Part shown: positions 1 to 9,523 of the stretch, piece by piece
How positions within the stretch are numbered: the stretch's first letter is position 1
Layout of the letters: every line of letters starts with the position of its first letter
DNA from: Nevskiaceae bacterium
GTDB lineage: Bacteria > Pseudomonadota > Gammaproteobacteria > Nevskiales > Nevskiaceae
Direction: 5' to 3'
Length of the DNA: 64,000 bases
Assembly: GCA_004297005.1 (NCBI GenBank)
Contig: SCVA01000045.1
Coordinates: 60,722-124,721, forward strand
Program-made: the position numbers and the translations under genes
The notes under the pieces: model-generated
What the model was told of the DNA's origin: nothing
The model's database searches: none
The model's input: the letters and a program-made list of their open reading frames with translations, nothing else

Positions 1-1306
1 AGTCGAAGGTCTGCGTGCCCTTGATCGGGTTGCGGTCGGGCAGGCCGTCGCCGTAGAGGCTGCCATTGCCCGGCGCGTAGTAGAAGCGCGAACCGGCGGG
101 GCCGTTGGGGATGTTCAGATAGCTCGGCACGGTGATGACGCCGCGTACCTCGCGGGCGATGTTCTCGTCGCCGACACGGTCGCTGACCGTGATGTCGGAG
201 ATGGTCGGCGCCTCCCCCTGCACGATGCCATCGGCCGGGGTGTCGTCACCCAGTGCCGCCAGTGCATCGTCGCGGATGTGCAGCACGCGCTCGGTGAGGT
301 TGCGCTCGCTGGCAACCGTGAAATCCCAGGTGAGGAACAGCTCGCTGCGCGGGATGCCGGCCTTGCCCAAGCTGGTGAACAAGTCCTCGAAGTGCGCGCG
401 CCGGCCTTCGACCATCGGCAGGCTGCTGCTGTGGTTGTCGCGGTAGATGCGGAACGCCGCGGGCGCCTCGATGGCGGCGCCGTCGGTGTCCTTGAGGTTG
501 CGCAGCACCACGATGTAGCGGTGGCCGGGCGTGAAGTTCTTGGCCGGCCGCACGATCAGGGCCGGGCCCGGGTCTACCAGCGGATTGCTGATCGGCGGCA
601 GCTGCCCGCAGTAACCGCGCAGGGTGTTGGCCAAGGTTTCGACGCTGTCGATGCCCGGCAAGCCGACTTCACCCAGCAGACTGCCCAGGGTGGCGACGAT
701 GCCCAGCGTGTCGCAGCCCTCGAACTTGGTGATGTTGGCGTCCATCTCCGCCCAGATCAGCTGGCGCTCGCCGGTGTCGGCGTCGATCACCTCAATCGGC
801 GCGTCATGCGCATAGCTCTTGGCGATGTCGGTCAGCGGCACCGCGCCGGTCTTGCCGAGATCCAGGCCGGGAATTCGAACCAGGATGGCCTGGCCCGGCG
901 AGAAGCCGTCGTTGCGATTCCAGTCGCTGGGGTCCAGCGGCTTGGCCAGCACATTGCTGGGCATCGACAGCGGGTTGAGGTTGATCCGCAGGCCGGTGTC
1001 GGTGCTGCTGTCCGCCGTGGTGAACCAGTTGTTCGGCCAGGGGAACATGCAGTATTCGCGATTGAGGAAATCGCAGCGGTCGAAGCTCAGCAGGTCTTGC
1101 AGCACGCTGCTGTCCAGGCTCGCGGCCGGCGGTGGCGGACTGTTGTCCACCGGCGCCGGCGGGGCGGGGATCACCGGATCACCGCCGCCTGGATTGCCAC
1201 TGCCGGCGGGCTTGCTGCTTTCGCCGCAGGCGGACAAGGCGAACGCGGCGAGGGCCACGGCAAGTGCGCCGGCGACCTGCGCCGGGCGTAGACGAGACTG
1301 CGACAT
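1..1306 (-). CDS. Predicted lipoprotein, C-terminus truncated by window edge (absent from ORF track because it runs off the window)
   Basis: Minus-strand frame open from ATG at 1306 to base 1; N-term MSQSRLRPAQVAGALAVALAAFALSACGESSKP has a lipobox (LSAC). Confidence 0.8.
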   Translation of the reverse strand, partial: MSQSRLRPAQVAGALAVALAAFALSACGESSKPAGSGNPGGGDPVIPAPPAPVDNSPPPPAASLDSSVLQDLLSFDRCDFLNREYCMFPWPNNWFTTADSSTDTGLRINLNPLSMPSNVLAKPLDPSDWNRNDGFSPGQAILVRIPGLDLGKTGAVPLTDIAKSYAHDAPIEVIDADTGERQLIWAEMDANITKFEGCDTLGIVATLGSLLGEVGLPGIDSVETLANTLRGYCGQLPPISNPLVDPGPALIVRPAKNFTPGHRYIVVLRNLKDTDGAAIEAPAAFRIYRDNHSSSLPMVEGRRAHFEDLFTSLGKAGIPRSELFLTWDFTVASERNLTERVLHIRDDALAALGDDTPADGIVQGEAPTISDITVSDRVGDENIAREVRGVITVPSYLNIPNGPAGSRFYYAPGNGSLYGDGLPDRNPIKGTQTFD

Positions 1307-1498
1307 AACCACTCCTCCGAATGGTCGAGGCCACCGTCTTGGCGGCAGCCTTCTGGTGCTGATGGTGTGCTCCGCAGACAGCGAGGTCGGCGGAGGCGTT
1401 CTGCATTCAACTTACAAGTTTGTAAGCTGAACAACTGTGCAGCTTGCGGGCGCGCCAAGTCAAGGCGGCAGGGTGTGGATGCTTGTGGCGCTTGGGCG

Positions 1499-2044
1499 CT
1501 AGGCGGCGCCGCTGGCGCGCAGCAGCACGTACACCGCGCCGGTGCCGCCATCGCAGGCGCGTGCCGAGCAAAACGCCAGCACGTCGCGGCGCTTGCGCAG
1601 CCAGCCGTCGAGGTAGCGCTTGATCACCGGCCCGCTGTTGGGTGAGCCATTGCCCTTGCCGTGGATGATCCGGACGCAACGGTAGGAATGTGACTGGCAG
1701 TGCGCCAGGAACAGCGCCACCTCGCTGCGGGCGCCGTCGCGGTTGAGGCCGTGCAGGTCGAGTTCCGACTGGATGCGGTACTGCCCGCGCCGCAGCTTGC
1801 GCCAGACGCCGTCTTGGATGCCGGGTGCGCGGTAGACCAGGGTGTCGCCGCTTTCGAAGTCCTCCGGGTGCTGAGGATCCTGCAGCAACTCGACCAGTAC
1901 GGCGCGGTCATCCAGCTCCTGCTGGCGGGGGTGCGGCGGCGGCAGTGGCTTGAGCGCGGGTGGCAATCGGTCGGAGGCGGGACGGCGTACCAGGCCGGGC
2001 AGGGCCGCCAGCAGATCGATGGAGCTGTCATCGTCGGGCGTCAT
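1499..2044 (-). CDS. Smr-domain protein (SmrA-like)
   Basis: Smr-type motifs LDLHGLNRDGARSEV...VRIIHGKGNGS; likely start MTPDDDSS. Confidence 0.85.
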   Translation of the reverse strand: MTPDDDSSIDLLAALPGLVRRPASDRLPPALKPLPPPHPRQQELDDRAVLVELLQDPQHPEDFESGDTLVYRAPGIQDGVWRKLRRGQYRIQSELDLHGLNRDGARSEVALFLAHCQSHSYRCVRIIHGKGNGSPNSGPVIKRYLDGWLRKRRDVLAFCSARACDGGTGAVYVLLRASGAA

Positions 2045-2133
2045 CGGCGGCGCTCGCTGCAAGGGGTGACGATACAATACCGCCTTCCCTCAGATTCCAG
2101 TGAACGCCCGCGGTCGAACGCCGCGGCGGGCCG

Positions 2134-2886
2134 ATGAAAATTCTTGTTTCCAATGACGATGGCTGCACCGCTCCCGGGCTGCGCGTGCTGGCTGCCAGCC
2201 TGGCCGAACGCCACGCGGTTCAGGTCGTGGCGCCGGATCGCAACCGCAGCGGTGCGTCCAATTCGCTGACCATCCTGCATCCGCTACGGCCGCAGCGGCA
2301 CGATCACGGCGAGATTCCCGGCTGGTGCGTGGACGGTACCCCCACCGACTGCGTGCATCTGGCGCTCACCGGCCTGTTGGACGAGGTGCCCGACATGGTG
2401 GTGTCGGGCATCAATGCCGGCGCCAACCTCGGCGACGACACCCTGTACTCGGGCACCGTCGCCGCCGCCATGGAAGGTCGCCGGCTGGCGGCGGCGGCGA
2501 TCGCGGTCTCCTGCGTGGCCCACACGCCGCGCCACTACGCCACCGCTGCGCGAGTGACCGTGGAGCTGATCGAGCGCCTGCAGCGGGTGCCGCTGCCGCG
2601 CGACACCATCCTCAACGTCAACGTGCCGGATATTCCCTACGAAGAGCTTCAAGGCATCGAAGTGACGCGTCTGGGGCATCGCTATACGGCCGAGTCGGCG
2701 GTGAAGAGTGCCGATCCGCGTGGCAAGACCATCTGGTGGGTCGGCGCCGCCGGGCCCGAGGAAGACTGCGGTCCGGGCACGGATTTCCATGCCGTCAACA
2801 ACCGCAGGGTTTCAATCACCCCGCTGCTGGTGGATCTCACCAAGCACAGCGCACTGGACAGCCTGCGCGGCTGGCTCGCCGCCTGA
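2134..2886 (+). CDS. surE: 5'/3'-nucleotidase SurE
   Basis: MKILVSNDDG, SGINAGANLGDDTLYSGTVAAAMEG motifs; next to pcm. Confidence 0.97.
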   Translation: MKILVSNDDGCTAPGLRVLAASLAERHAVQVVAPDRNRSGASNSLTILHPLRPQRHDHGEIPGWCVDGTPTDCVHLALTGLLDEVPDMVVSGINAGANLGDDTLYSGTVAAAMEGRRLAAAAIAVSCVAHTPRHYATAARVTVELIERLQRVPLPRDTILNVNVPDIPYEELQGIEVTRLGHRYTAESAVKSADPRGKTIWWVGAAGPEEDCGPGTDFHAVNNRRVSITPLLVDLTKHSALDSLRGWLAA

Positions 2887-2905
2887 TGCGCCGGGGCAAG
2901 TTCTG

Positions 2906-3589
2906 ATGCGCGAGAGCCACACCCATGCCCAGGGCCGCGGGCTGACCTCGCCCGGCAGCCGCGCCAAGCTGGTCGAAGAACTGCGCGGGCTCGGCGTCAA
3001 GGACGAGCGGGTGCTTGCCGCCGTCGGCAAGGTGCCGCGCCACGAATTCGTCGAACCCGCCTTCCAGGCGCAAGCCTACAAGGCGGACCTGACCCTGCCC
3101 ATCGGCCATGCGCAGACGCTCTCGCAGGCGCGGGTGGTGGCGGTGATGACCGAGGCCCTGCTGGCCGGCAAGCCCAGCGGCAAGTTCGGCCGGGTGCTGG
3201 AGATCGGCACCGGTTCCGGCTACCAGACCGCCGTGCTGGCTGGCCTCTGCGACACCGTATTCACCGTCGAGCGCATCAAGGCCCTGAGCGAGACCGCGCG
3301 CCGGCGGCTGGCGGCGATGGGCATCAAGAACGTGCATTTCGGCTACGCCGATGGCACCGATGGTTGGGCCAGCTTCGCGCCCTACGACGGCATCCTGGTC
3401 ACCGCCGGCGCCGAGGCGCTGTCGCCGACCCTGGTCGAGCAGTTGGCGCCGGGTGGACGTCTGGTGGTGCCGGTGGGGCCTTCCGGGCGGCAGTTGCTCA
3501 AGCTGATCAGCCGCGATGCCGCCGGCAAGACCCAGGTGCAGGACGTCGCCACCGTCAGTTTCGTTCCCCTATTGCCCGGTAAGCAGTGA
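2906..3589 (+). CDS. pcm: Protein-L-isoaspartate O-methyltransferase
   Basis: PRHEFV...QTLSQARVVAVMTE...VLEIGTGSGYQTAVLA. Confidence 0.96.
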   Translation: MRESHTHAQGRGLTSPGSRAKLVEELRGLGVKDERVLAAVGKVPRHEFVEPAFQAQAYKADLTLPIGHAQTLSQARVVAVMTEALLAGKPSGKFGRVLEIGTGSGYQTAVLAGLCDTVFTVERIKALSETARRRLAAMGIKNVHFGYADGTDGWASFAPYDGILVTAGAEALSPTLVEQLAPGGRLVVPVGPSGRQLLKLISRDAAGKTQVQDVATVSFVPLLPGKQ

Positions 3590-4182
3590 TGGCTGGTTTC
3601 GCCGAGTGGGTGCAGTCCGTGGTCCAGCATCTGGGCTACACCGAGATCTTCTTCCTGATGGCGCTGGAATCCAGCTTGTTTCCGGTGCCCTCCGAGCTGG
3701 TGATGATTCCGGCCGGTTTCCGCGCCGCGCAGGGCGATCTCAATCCCTGGTTCGCGGTGCTGGCCGGCGGCCTCGGATCCCTGCTGGGAGCCTCCGCCAA
3801 CTACCTGCTGGGGCGCTACGTCGGCCGCGCCTTCCTGCTGCGCTACGGCAAGTGGTTTCTGATCAACGAGGCCAAGTACCACGAGGCCGAGGCCCTGTTC
3901 CTGAAGAACGCCCGGCTGGCCACCTTCGTCGGCCGTTTCATTCCGGTGATCCGGCACCTGATCTCGCTGCCGGCCGGCGTCTTCGGCATGGCCCTGCTGC
4001 CTTTCGCGCTGCTGACCACGCTGGGCGCGACGCTCTGGTGCGGAGTGCTGGTGATGCTGGGTTATTACCTGGGCGAACCGACCATCCGCCTGGTGGCCGA
4101 GTACAGCCATCTCTTCGGCTATGCCGCAGTGGCGCTGACGGCGCTGTTCGGCCTGTGGTTCCTGCTCCGCCCACGCCCTTGA
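3586..4182 (+). CDS. YqaA/DedA-family membrane protein
   Basis: Hydrophobic protein with VTT/DedA motifs (GSLLGASANYLLGRYVG, FVGRFIPVIRHLISLPAG); overlaps pcm stop. Confidence 0.9.
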   Translation: MMAGFAEWVQSVVQHLGYTEIFFLMALESSLFPVPSELVMIPAGFRAAQGDLNPWFAVLAGGLGSLLGASANYLLGRYVGRAFLLRYGKWFLINEAKYHEAEALFLKNARLATFVGRFIPVIRHLISLPAGVFGMALLPFALLTTLGATLWCGVLVMLGYYLGEPTIRLVAEYSHLFGYAAVALTALFGLWFLLRPRP

Positions 4183-4199
4183 ACCTGGAGATGCCCGCC

Positions 4200-5057
4200 A
4201 TGTCCACCTCGCGTCTCGTCCTGGCTCTGCTGCCTTCGGCACTGCTGGCCGCCTGCGGCTACGGCTGGCAGGAGGAGCCCCGCGTCTATCCGCCCTCAGC
4301 CGCCAATAGCGCGCGAGGACAGGTGGTTGCCGGTACTTCGGGGCTTCCGGGTGACTACCTGGTGCAGCCGGGTGACACGCTCTACGCCATCGGCTTCAAG
4401 AACCAGATCGACTGGAAGGATCTGGCAGCCTGGAACGGCATCGCCGGCCCGGATTACCTGATCCGTGTCGGCCAGGGTCTGCGGCTCAGCGCGCCGCTGG
4501 CTTCGTCGGGCAGCGAGGTGGTCGAAACGCGGCCCTTGCAAACCGGCGCCTTGCCGCCGCCGCCTAAACCGACGGGGCCGGCTCCGGTGCCGGTTCCAGC
4601 TCCGGTGCCAATGCCTGCTCCGGTTGGCGCGCCGAGTGCGGTGGCAGCCGTTCCAACGCCCAGCGTGCTGCCTGCGCCGGCGAACAGCCCGTTCCGGTGG
4701 GCCTGGCCGACCACGGGCCCGGTGCTGCGTGGCTACAACCTGGCAGCCGGCGCCAAGGGCATCGATATCGGCGGCGACATCGGACAGCCGGTAACCGCGG
4801 CTGCCGCCGGCAAGGTGGTCTACAGCGGCAGCGCGCTCAAGGGCTATGGCGAGCTGGTGATCGTCAAGCACGACGATACCTATCTCTCGGCCTATGGCTA
4901 CAACCAGCGGCGCCTGGTGAAGGAAGGCGACGAGGTACGTGCGGGCCAGACCATTGCCGAGCTGGGTGTGGGTCCGGAACAGAAGCCGGCGCTGCATTTC
5001 GAGATCCGCGAGCATGGCAAGCCGGTGGAGCCCTTGCGCTTCCTTCCGGCGCGCTGA
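4200..5057 (+). CDS. nlpD: NlpD-like LysM/LytM lipoprotein
   Basis: Lipobox LLAACG, LysM DYLVQPGDTLYAIGFKNQIDWKDLAAWNGI, Pro-rich linker, C-terminal LytM domain. Confidence 0.92.
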   Translation: MSTSRLVLALLPSALLAACGYGWQEEPRVYPPSAANSARGQVVAGTSGLPGDYLVQPGDTLYAIGFKNQIDWKDLAAWNGIAGPDYLIRVGQGLRLSAPLASSGSEVVETRPLQTGALPPPPKPTGPAPVPVPAPVPMPAPVGAPSAVAAVPTPSVLPAPANSPFRWAWPTTGPVLRGYNLAAGAKGIDIGGDIGQPVTAAAAGKVVYSGSALKGYGELVIVKHDDTYLSAYGYNQRRLVKEGDEVRAGQTIAELGVGPEQKPALHFEIREHGKPVEPLRFLPAR

Positions 5058-5195
5058 CGGCCAACTCAAGTCCGAGTTTTTGTTGCAGCGCGTACCGACT
5101 GGGAGTCTAATTGCGCGCCGCCGCGTCCGCGGCGGTTGCCGCCCAGGCAGCATTGCAGCCCACCTACACGAGGACAGACCCCTGTTGCGTTCACG

Positions 5196-6422
5196 ATGAA
5201 CACCAATTTCCCGCGCATCCAGCGCTTGCCGCCCTACGTCTTCAACATCGTCGGTGATATGAAGAAGGCGGCCCGAGCTCGCGGGGACGATGTCATCGAT
5301 TTCAGCATGGGCAACCCCGACCAGCCGACGCCGAAGCACATCGTCGACAAGCTGGTGGAAGCCTCGGTGCGTGGCACCGAGAGCGACTACGTCAAGCCGG
5401 AAGTCCACGACGAGGACGGCACCCATACCCACCGCTACAGCGTCAGCAAGGGCATCCCGCGCCTGCGTCGGGCGATGGCCAAGTGGTACAAGACCCGTTT
5501 CGACGTCGAGCTGAATCCCGAGACCGAGGTGATTGCCACCATCGGCTCCAAGGAAGGCCTGGCGCATCTGGCCTTCGCGACGCTCGCCCCGGGCGATGTC
5601 GTGCTCTGCCCGAATCCGGCCTACCCGATCCACCCCTACGGCGTGGTGCTCGCCGGTGCCGACGTGCGCCATGTGAAGATGACCCCCGATGTGGACTTCT
5701 TCACCGAGCTGGAAAAGGCCATCAAGGAAAGCTGGCCGAAGCCGAAGATGCTGATTCTCAACTTCCCGGGCAATCCGACCACGCAGTGCGTGGAGCTGGA
5801 TTTCTTCGAGAAGGCGGTGGCGATCTGCAAGGAACACGAGATGTGGCTGATCCACGATCTCGCCTATGCCGACATCGTCTTCGACGGCTACAAGGCGCCG
5901 AGCGTGATGCAGGTGGCGGGTGCCAAGGACGTTGCGGTGGAGTTCTTCACGCTCTCGAAGAGCTACAACATGCCGGGCTGGCGCGTCGGCTTCATGGTCG
6001 GCAACCCGACCCTGGTGGCGGCCCTGGCGCGCATCAAGAGCTACCTCGACTACGGCATGTTCACGCCGATCCAGGTCGCTGCAATTGCCGCGCTGGAAGG
6101 CCCGCAGGACTGCGTCGCCGAGATCTGCGAGATGTACCGTGTTCGTCGCGACGTGCTCTGCGAGGGCCTGAATGCGGCCGGCTGGAAGGTCGAGAAGCCG
6201 AAGGCGACGATGTTCGTCTGGGCCGAGATTCCGGAGAAGTACAGGGCGCTGGGTTCGCTGGAGTTCTCCAAGCTGCTGCTGGAGAAGGCCCATGTCGCGG
6301 TCAGCCCGGGCATCGGCTTTGGCCACGAGGGTGACACCCATGTGCGCTTTGCCCTGATCGAGAACGAGCACCGGACCCGGCAGGCCATCCGCAGCATCAA
6401 GAAATTCCTTCGGGAAGCCTGA
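5196..6422 (+). CDS. alaC: PLP-dependent aminotransferase (AlaC-type)
   Basis: [38 protein letters not shown]. Confidence 0.9.
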   Translation: MNTNFPRIQRLPPYVFNIVGDMKKAARARGDDVIDFSMGNPDQPTPKHIVDKLVEASVRGTESDYVKPEVHDEDGTHTHRYSVSKGIPRLRRAMAKWYKTRFDVELNPETEVIATIGSKEGLAHLAFATLAPGDVVLCPNPAYPIHPYGVVLAGADVRHVKMTPDVDFFTELEKAIKESWPKPKMLILNFPGNPTTQCVELDFFEKAVAICKEHEMWLIHDLAYADIVFDGYKAPSVMQVAGAKDVAVEFFTLSKSYNMPGWRVGFMVGNPTLVAALARIKSYLDYGMFTPIQVAAIAALEGPQDCVAEICEMYRVRRDVLCEGLNAAGWKVEKPKATMFVWAEIPEKYRALGSLEFSKLLLEKAHVAVSPGIGFGHEGDTHVRFALIENEHRTRQAIRSIKKFLREA

Positions 6423-6431
6423 GGTCGGCGG

Positions 6432-6451
6432 GGATGCCTTCACAGGCATCC
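6432..6451. other. Intergenic hairpin GGATGCC-ttcaca-GGCATCC between alaC and hom, no T-tract
   Basis: Perfect 7-bp inverted repeat with 6-nt loop. Confidence 0.5.
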
Positions 6452-6477
6452 TCCACTCCGCAAGCGAGAGTAAGTTC

Positions 6478-7794
6478 ATGAGTCAGCAAGCCGTCAAAGT
6501 CGGTCTGATCGGTCTGGGCACCGTCGGCCAGGGCGTGGTCCGCGTCCTGCAGAAGAACGCCGAGGAGATCGCCCGCCGGGTGGGTCGCCCGGTGGTGATC
6601 ACCCACGCCAGTGCCCGCGATCTGGATCGCAGCCGCGAAGTCGATCTCGCCGGCATCACGCTTATCGCCGATGCGCTGAGCCTGGCGCGCGAAGCCGACA
6701 TCGATGTGCTGGTGGAGGTGATCGGCGGCCAGACCATTGCCAAGGAGGCGATCCTGGCGGCGCTGGCACGTGGCAAGCCGGTGGTTACCGCCAACAAGGC
6801 GCTGCTGGCCGAGAACGGCAATGCCATCTTCGCCGCCGCCGCCCAGGCGGGTGTGCCGGTGGCCTTCGAGGCCAGCGTCGCCGGCGGCATTCCGATCATC
6901 AAGGCAATCCGCGAGGGCCTGGCCGGCAACCGCATCGATGGCCTCGCCGGCATCATCAACGGCACCTGCAACTACATCCTCACGCAGATGACGGTGAAGG
7001 GTCAGAGTTTTGCCGATGCGCTCGCCGACGCCCAGAAGCTGGGGTATGCGGAAGCCGACCCGACCTTCGACGTCGAAGGCGTGGATGCCGCTCACAAACT
7101 CAGCATCCTGGCCAGCATCGCCTTCGGCATGCCGCTGTCGTTCCCGGCAGTGGCTTGCGAGGGCATCACCAAGGTCACTGCGCAGGACATCCAGATCGCC
7201 CAGACGCTGGGCTATCGCATCAAGCTGCTGGGTATCGCCAAGCGCAGTGCCGCCGGCGTCGAACTGCGCGTGCATCCGACGCTGATCCCCGACGACCAGT
7301 TGCTGGCGAAGGTCGATGGCGTGCTGAACTCGGTGCTGGTACAGGGCAATGCCGTCGGCCAGGTGGGTTTCTACGGACGTGGCGCCGGTGGCGACGCCAC
7401 CGCCAGCGCGGTGGTGGCCGATCTGGTGGATGTCGCGCGCGGCCTGGGCGCGGAGGCGCACCGCCATGTGCCGGCGCTGGCCTTCCAGCCGGGGGCGGTG
7501 CAGGTGCTGAACCTACTGCCGATCAGTGCCATCGAGTCCTGCTACTACCTGCGCCTGCGGGTGGCCGACGAGCCCGGCGTGCTCAAGGGGCTCACCGGCA
7601 TCCTCGCCGAGCACGACATCAGCATCGAGGCGATCCTGCAGAAGGAGCCGCGCGGCGACGAAGACGCCACGGTGGCGCTGATCACCGACCGCGTCGCCGA
7701 GCAGCGCTTCAACGACGCGCTAGCGGCGATCGAGGCCTTGCCCTTCGTGCGCGAAGGCGCGGCCCGGATTCGCGTCGAACACTTCAAGGACTAA
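6478..7794 (+). CDS. hom: Homoserine dehydrogenase
   Basis: VGLIGLGTVGQGVV..., GIINGTCNYILT, C-terminal ACT domain. Confidence 0.96.
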   Translation: MSQQAVKVGLIGLGTVGQGVVRVLQKNAEEIARRVGRPVVITHASARDLDRSREVDLAGITLIADALSLAREADIDVLVEVIGGQTIAKEAILAALARGKPVVTANKALLAENGNAIFAAAAQAGVPVAFEASVAGGIPIIKAIREGLAGNRIDGLAGIINGTCNYILTQMTVKGQSFADALADAQKLGYAEADPTFDVEGVDAAHKLSILASIAFGMPLSFPAVACEGITKVTAQDIQIAQTLGYRIKLLGIAKRSAAGVELRVHPTLIPDDQLLAKVDGVLNSVLVQGNAVGQVGFYGRGAGGDATASAVVADLVDVARGLGAEAHRHVPALAFQPGAVQVLNLLPISAIESCYYLRLRVADEPGVLKGLTGILAEHDISIEAILQKEPRGDEDATVALITDRVAEQRFNDALAAIEALPFVREGAARIRVEHFKD

Positions 7795-8405
7795 TGCTCA
7801 CACCAGTGACTCTGGAAGGCCGCCATGTGCGGCTGGAGCCGCTGTTGCCGGGGCACCACGCCGCGCTTTGCGAAGCCGGCAGCGATCCTGCGACCTTCCG
7901 CTGGTTTCCCAGCGCGGTCGCTGGAGAGGTGGGCATGCGCGACTACATCGAGAGCGGTCTCACCGATCTGGCCGCCGGTCGTGCGCTGCCGTTCGTCATC
8001 CGCCATCGGGCCGATGAGCGCATCGTCGGCGCCACCCGCTTCGCCGCCTTCGAGTCAGTACACCGTCGCGCCGAGATCGGCTGGACCTGGCTCCAGGCCT
8101 CGGCGTGCCGCACGCCGGTCAATACCGAGTGCAAGCGCCTGCTGCTGGCGCATGGGTTCGAACGGCTCGATCTCAATCGCATCGAGTTCAAGACCGACTC
8201 CCGCAACGCCGCCTCGCGGGCCGCTCTGGCCCGCATCGGTGCCACCGAAGAAGGTACTTTCCGCAATCACATGCTGATGCCCGACGGCTCGATCCGGCAC
8301 TCGGTGTGGTTCAGCATCCTCCGCGAGGAATGGCCGCGGGTGCGCACGCACCTCGACGCCTTGCTCGCCCAAACCTCTAACCTCGCCGCACCCGCACAGG
8401 TCTGA
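7794..8405 (+). CDS. GNAT-family N-acetyltransferase (RimJ/RimL-like)
   Basis: GWTWLQASACRTPVNTE...ALARIGATEEGTFRNHMLMPDGSIRHSVWFSI; start overlaps hom stop (TAATG). Confidence 0.85.
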   Translation: MLTPVTLEGRHVRLEPLLPGHHAALCEAGSDPATFRWFPSAVAGEVGMRDYIESGLTDLAAGRALPFVIRHRADERIVGATRFAAFESVHRRAEIGWTWLQASACRTPVNTECKRLLLAHGFERLDLNRIEFKTDSRNAASRAALARIGATEEGTFRNHMLMPDGSIRHSVWFSILREEWPRVRTHLDALLAQTSNLAAPAQV

Positions 8406-8409
8406 TCCC

Positions 8410-9513
8410 ATGCATTACACCGGTCTCGTCAATCGCTACCGCTCGCGTCTGCCCTTCGCTCCCGAAGTGAGGGCGGTGACTCTCAACGAGGGCAATACCC
8501 CGCTGATCGAGCTGGTGAACATCCCCAAGCGGGCCGGCTTCGAGGGGCGCATCCTGGTCAAGTTCGAGGGCCTCAACCCCACCGGCTCGTTCAAGGACCG
8601 CGGCATGACCGCCGCCGTCACGCAGGCGGTGCACGAGGGCAGCAAGGCGATCATCTGCGCCTCCACCGGCAACACCAGTGCCGCTGCCGCCGCCTACGCG
8701 GCGCGCGCCGGCATCACCGCCTTCGTGCTGATTCCGGACGGCAAGATCGCGCTCGGCAAGCTCGCCCAGGCGGTGGTGCACGGGGCGGTGGTGGTGCAGA
8801 TCCAGGGCAATTTCGACGACGGTATGCGGCTGGTGAAGGAGGTCGCGCAGACCACGCCGGTGGCGATCGTCAACAGCATCAATCCCTACCGCCTGCAGGG
8901 CCAGAAGACCGCCGCCTTCGAGATCATCGAGGCCTTGGGCCGCGCTCCCGACTACCACTGCCTGCCGGTGGGCAACGCCGGCAACATCAGCGCCTACTGG
9001 ATGGGCTACAAGGAGGCGACCGGCCAGCGCGCCACCGCCAGCATGGGCGGCTATTCGCTGGAGGCCTTCAGCAACAATCTGCCGAAGATGGCCGGCTACC
9101 AGGCCGCCGGCGCCGCGCCCTTCCTGCGCGGCGGCCGCGTCGCCAATCCGGAGACCGTCGCCACCGCCATTCGCATTGGCGATCCGCAGTCCTGGGATCA
9201 CGCCTGGGCAGCGCAGAAGGAGTCCGGCGGCTGGTTCGACGAGTGCACCGACGCCGAGATCCTCGCCACCCAGCGCCTGCTCGCCGAGCAGGAAGGCGTC
9301 TGGTGCGAGCCGGCCTCGGCCACCTCGCTGTGCGGCGCGCTGCGCGACATCAAGAGCGGCAAGATCGTCCAGGGCGCCACCGTGGTCTGCACGCTGACCG
9401 GCAATGGTCTCAAGGATCCGGACATCGTCATCCAGGCTGGCCTCAAGGGCCTGGTGCAGGTGGCGGCGGAGCGCGGCGCGGTCGAGCAGGCCATCGTTTC
9501 GCAGCTGCGCTGA
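8410..9513 (+). CDS. thrC: Threonine synthase
   Basis: NPTGSFKDRGMTAAVTQA PLP-Lys motif, STGNTSAAAAAYAARAG. Confidence 0.96.
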   Translation: MHYTGLVNRYRSRLPFAPEVRAVTLNEGNTPLIELVNIPKRAGFEGRILVKFEGLNPTGSFKDRGMTAAVTQAVHEGSKAIICASTGNTSAAAAAYAARAGITAFVLIPDGKIALGKLAQAVVHGAVVVQIQGNFDDGMRLVKEVAQTTPVAIVNSINPYRLQGQKTAAFEIIEALGRAPDYHCLPVGNAGNISAYWMGYKEATGQRATASMGGYSLEAFSNNLPKMAGYQAAGAAPFLRGGRVANPETVATAIRIGDPQSWDHAWAAQKESGGWFDECTDAEILATQRLLAEQEGVWCEPASATSLCGALRDIKSGKIVQGATVVCTLTGNGLKDPDIVIQAGLKGLVQVAAERGAVEQAIVSQLR

Positions 9514-9523
9514 ACGGCTCACG

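Noticed and set aside
5117-5134. GC-rich palindrome CCGCCGCG-tc-CGCGGCGG upstream of alaC
   Set aside because: Loop of only 2 nt and purely GC; no support for a specific function.
4296-6479. 727-aa minus-strand ORF
   Set aside because: Antisense to nlpD and alaC; spans two real genes; composition typical of a shadow ORF.
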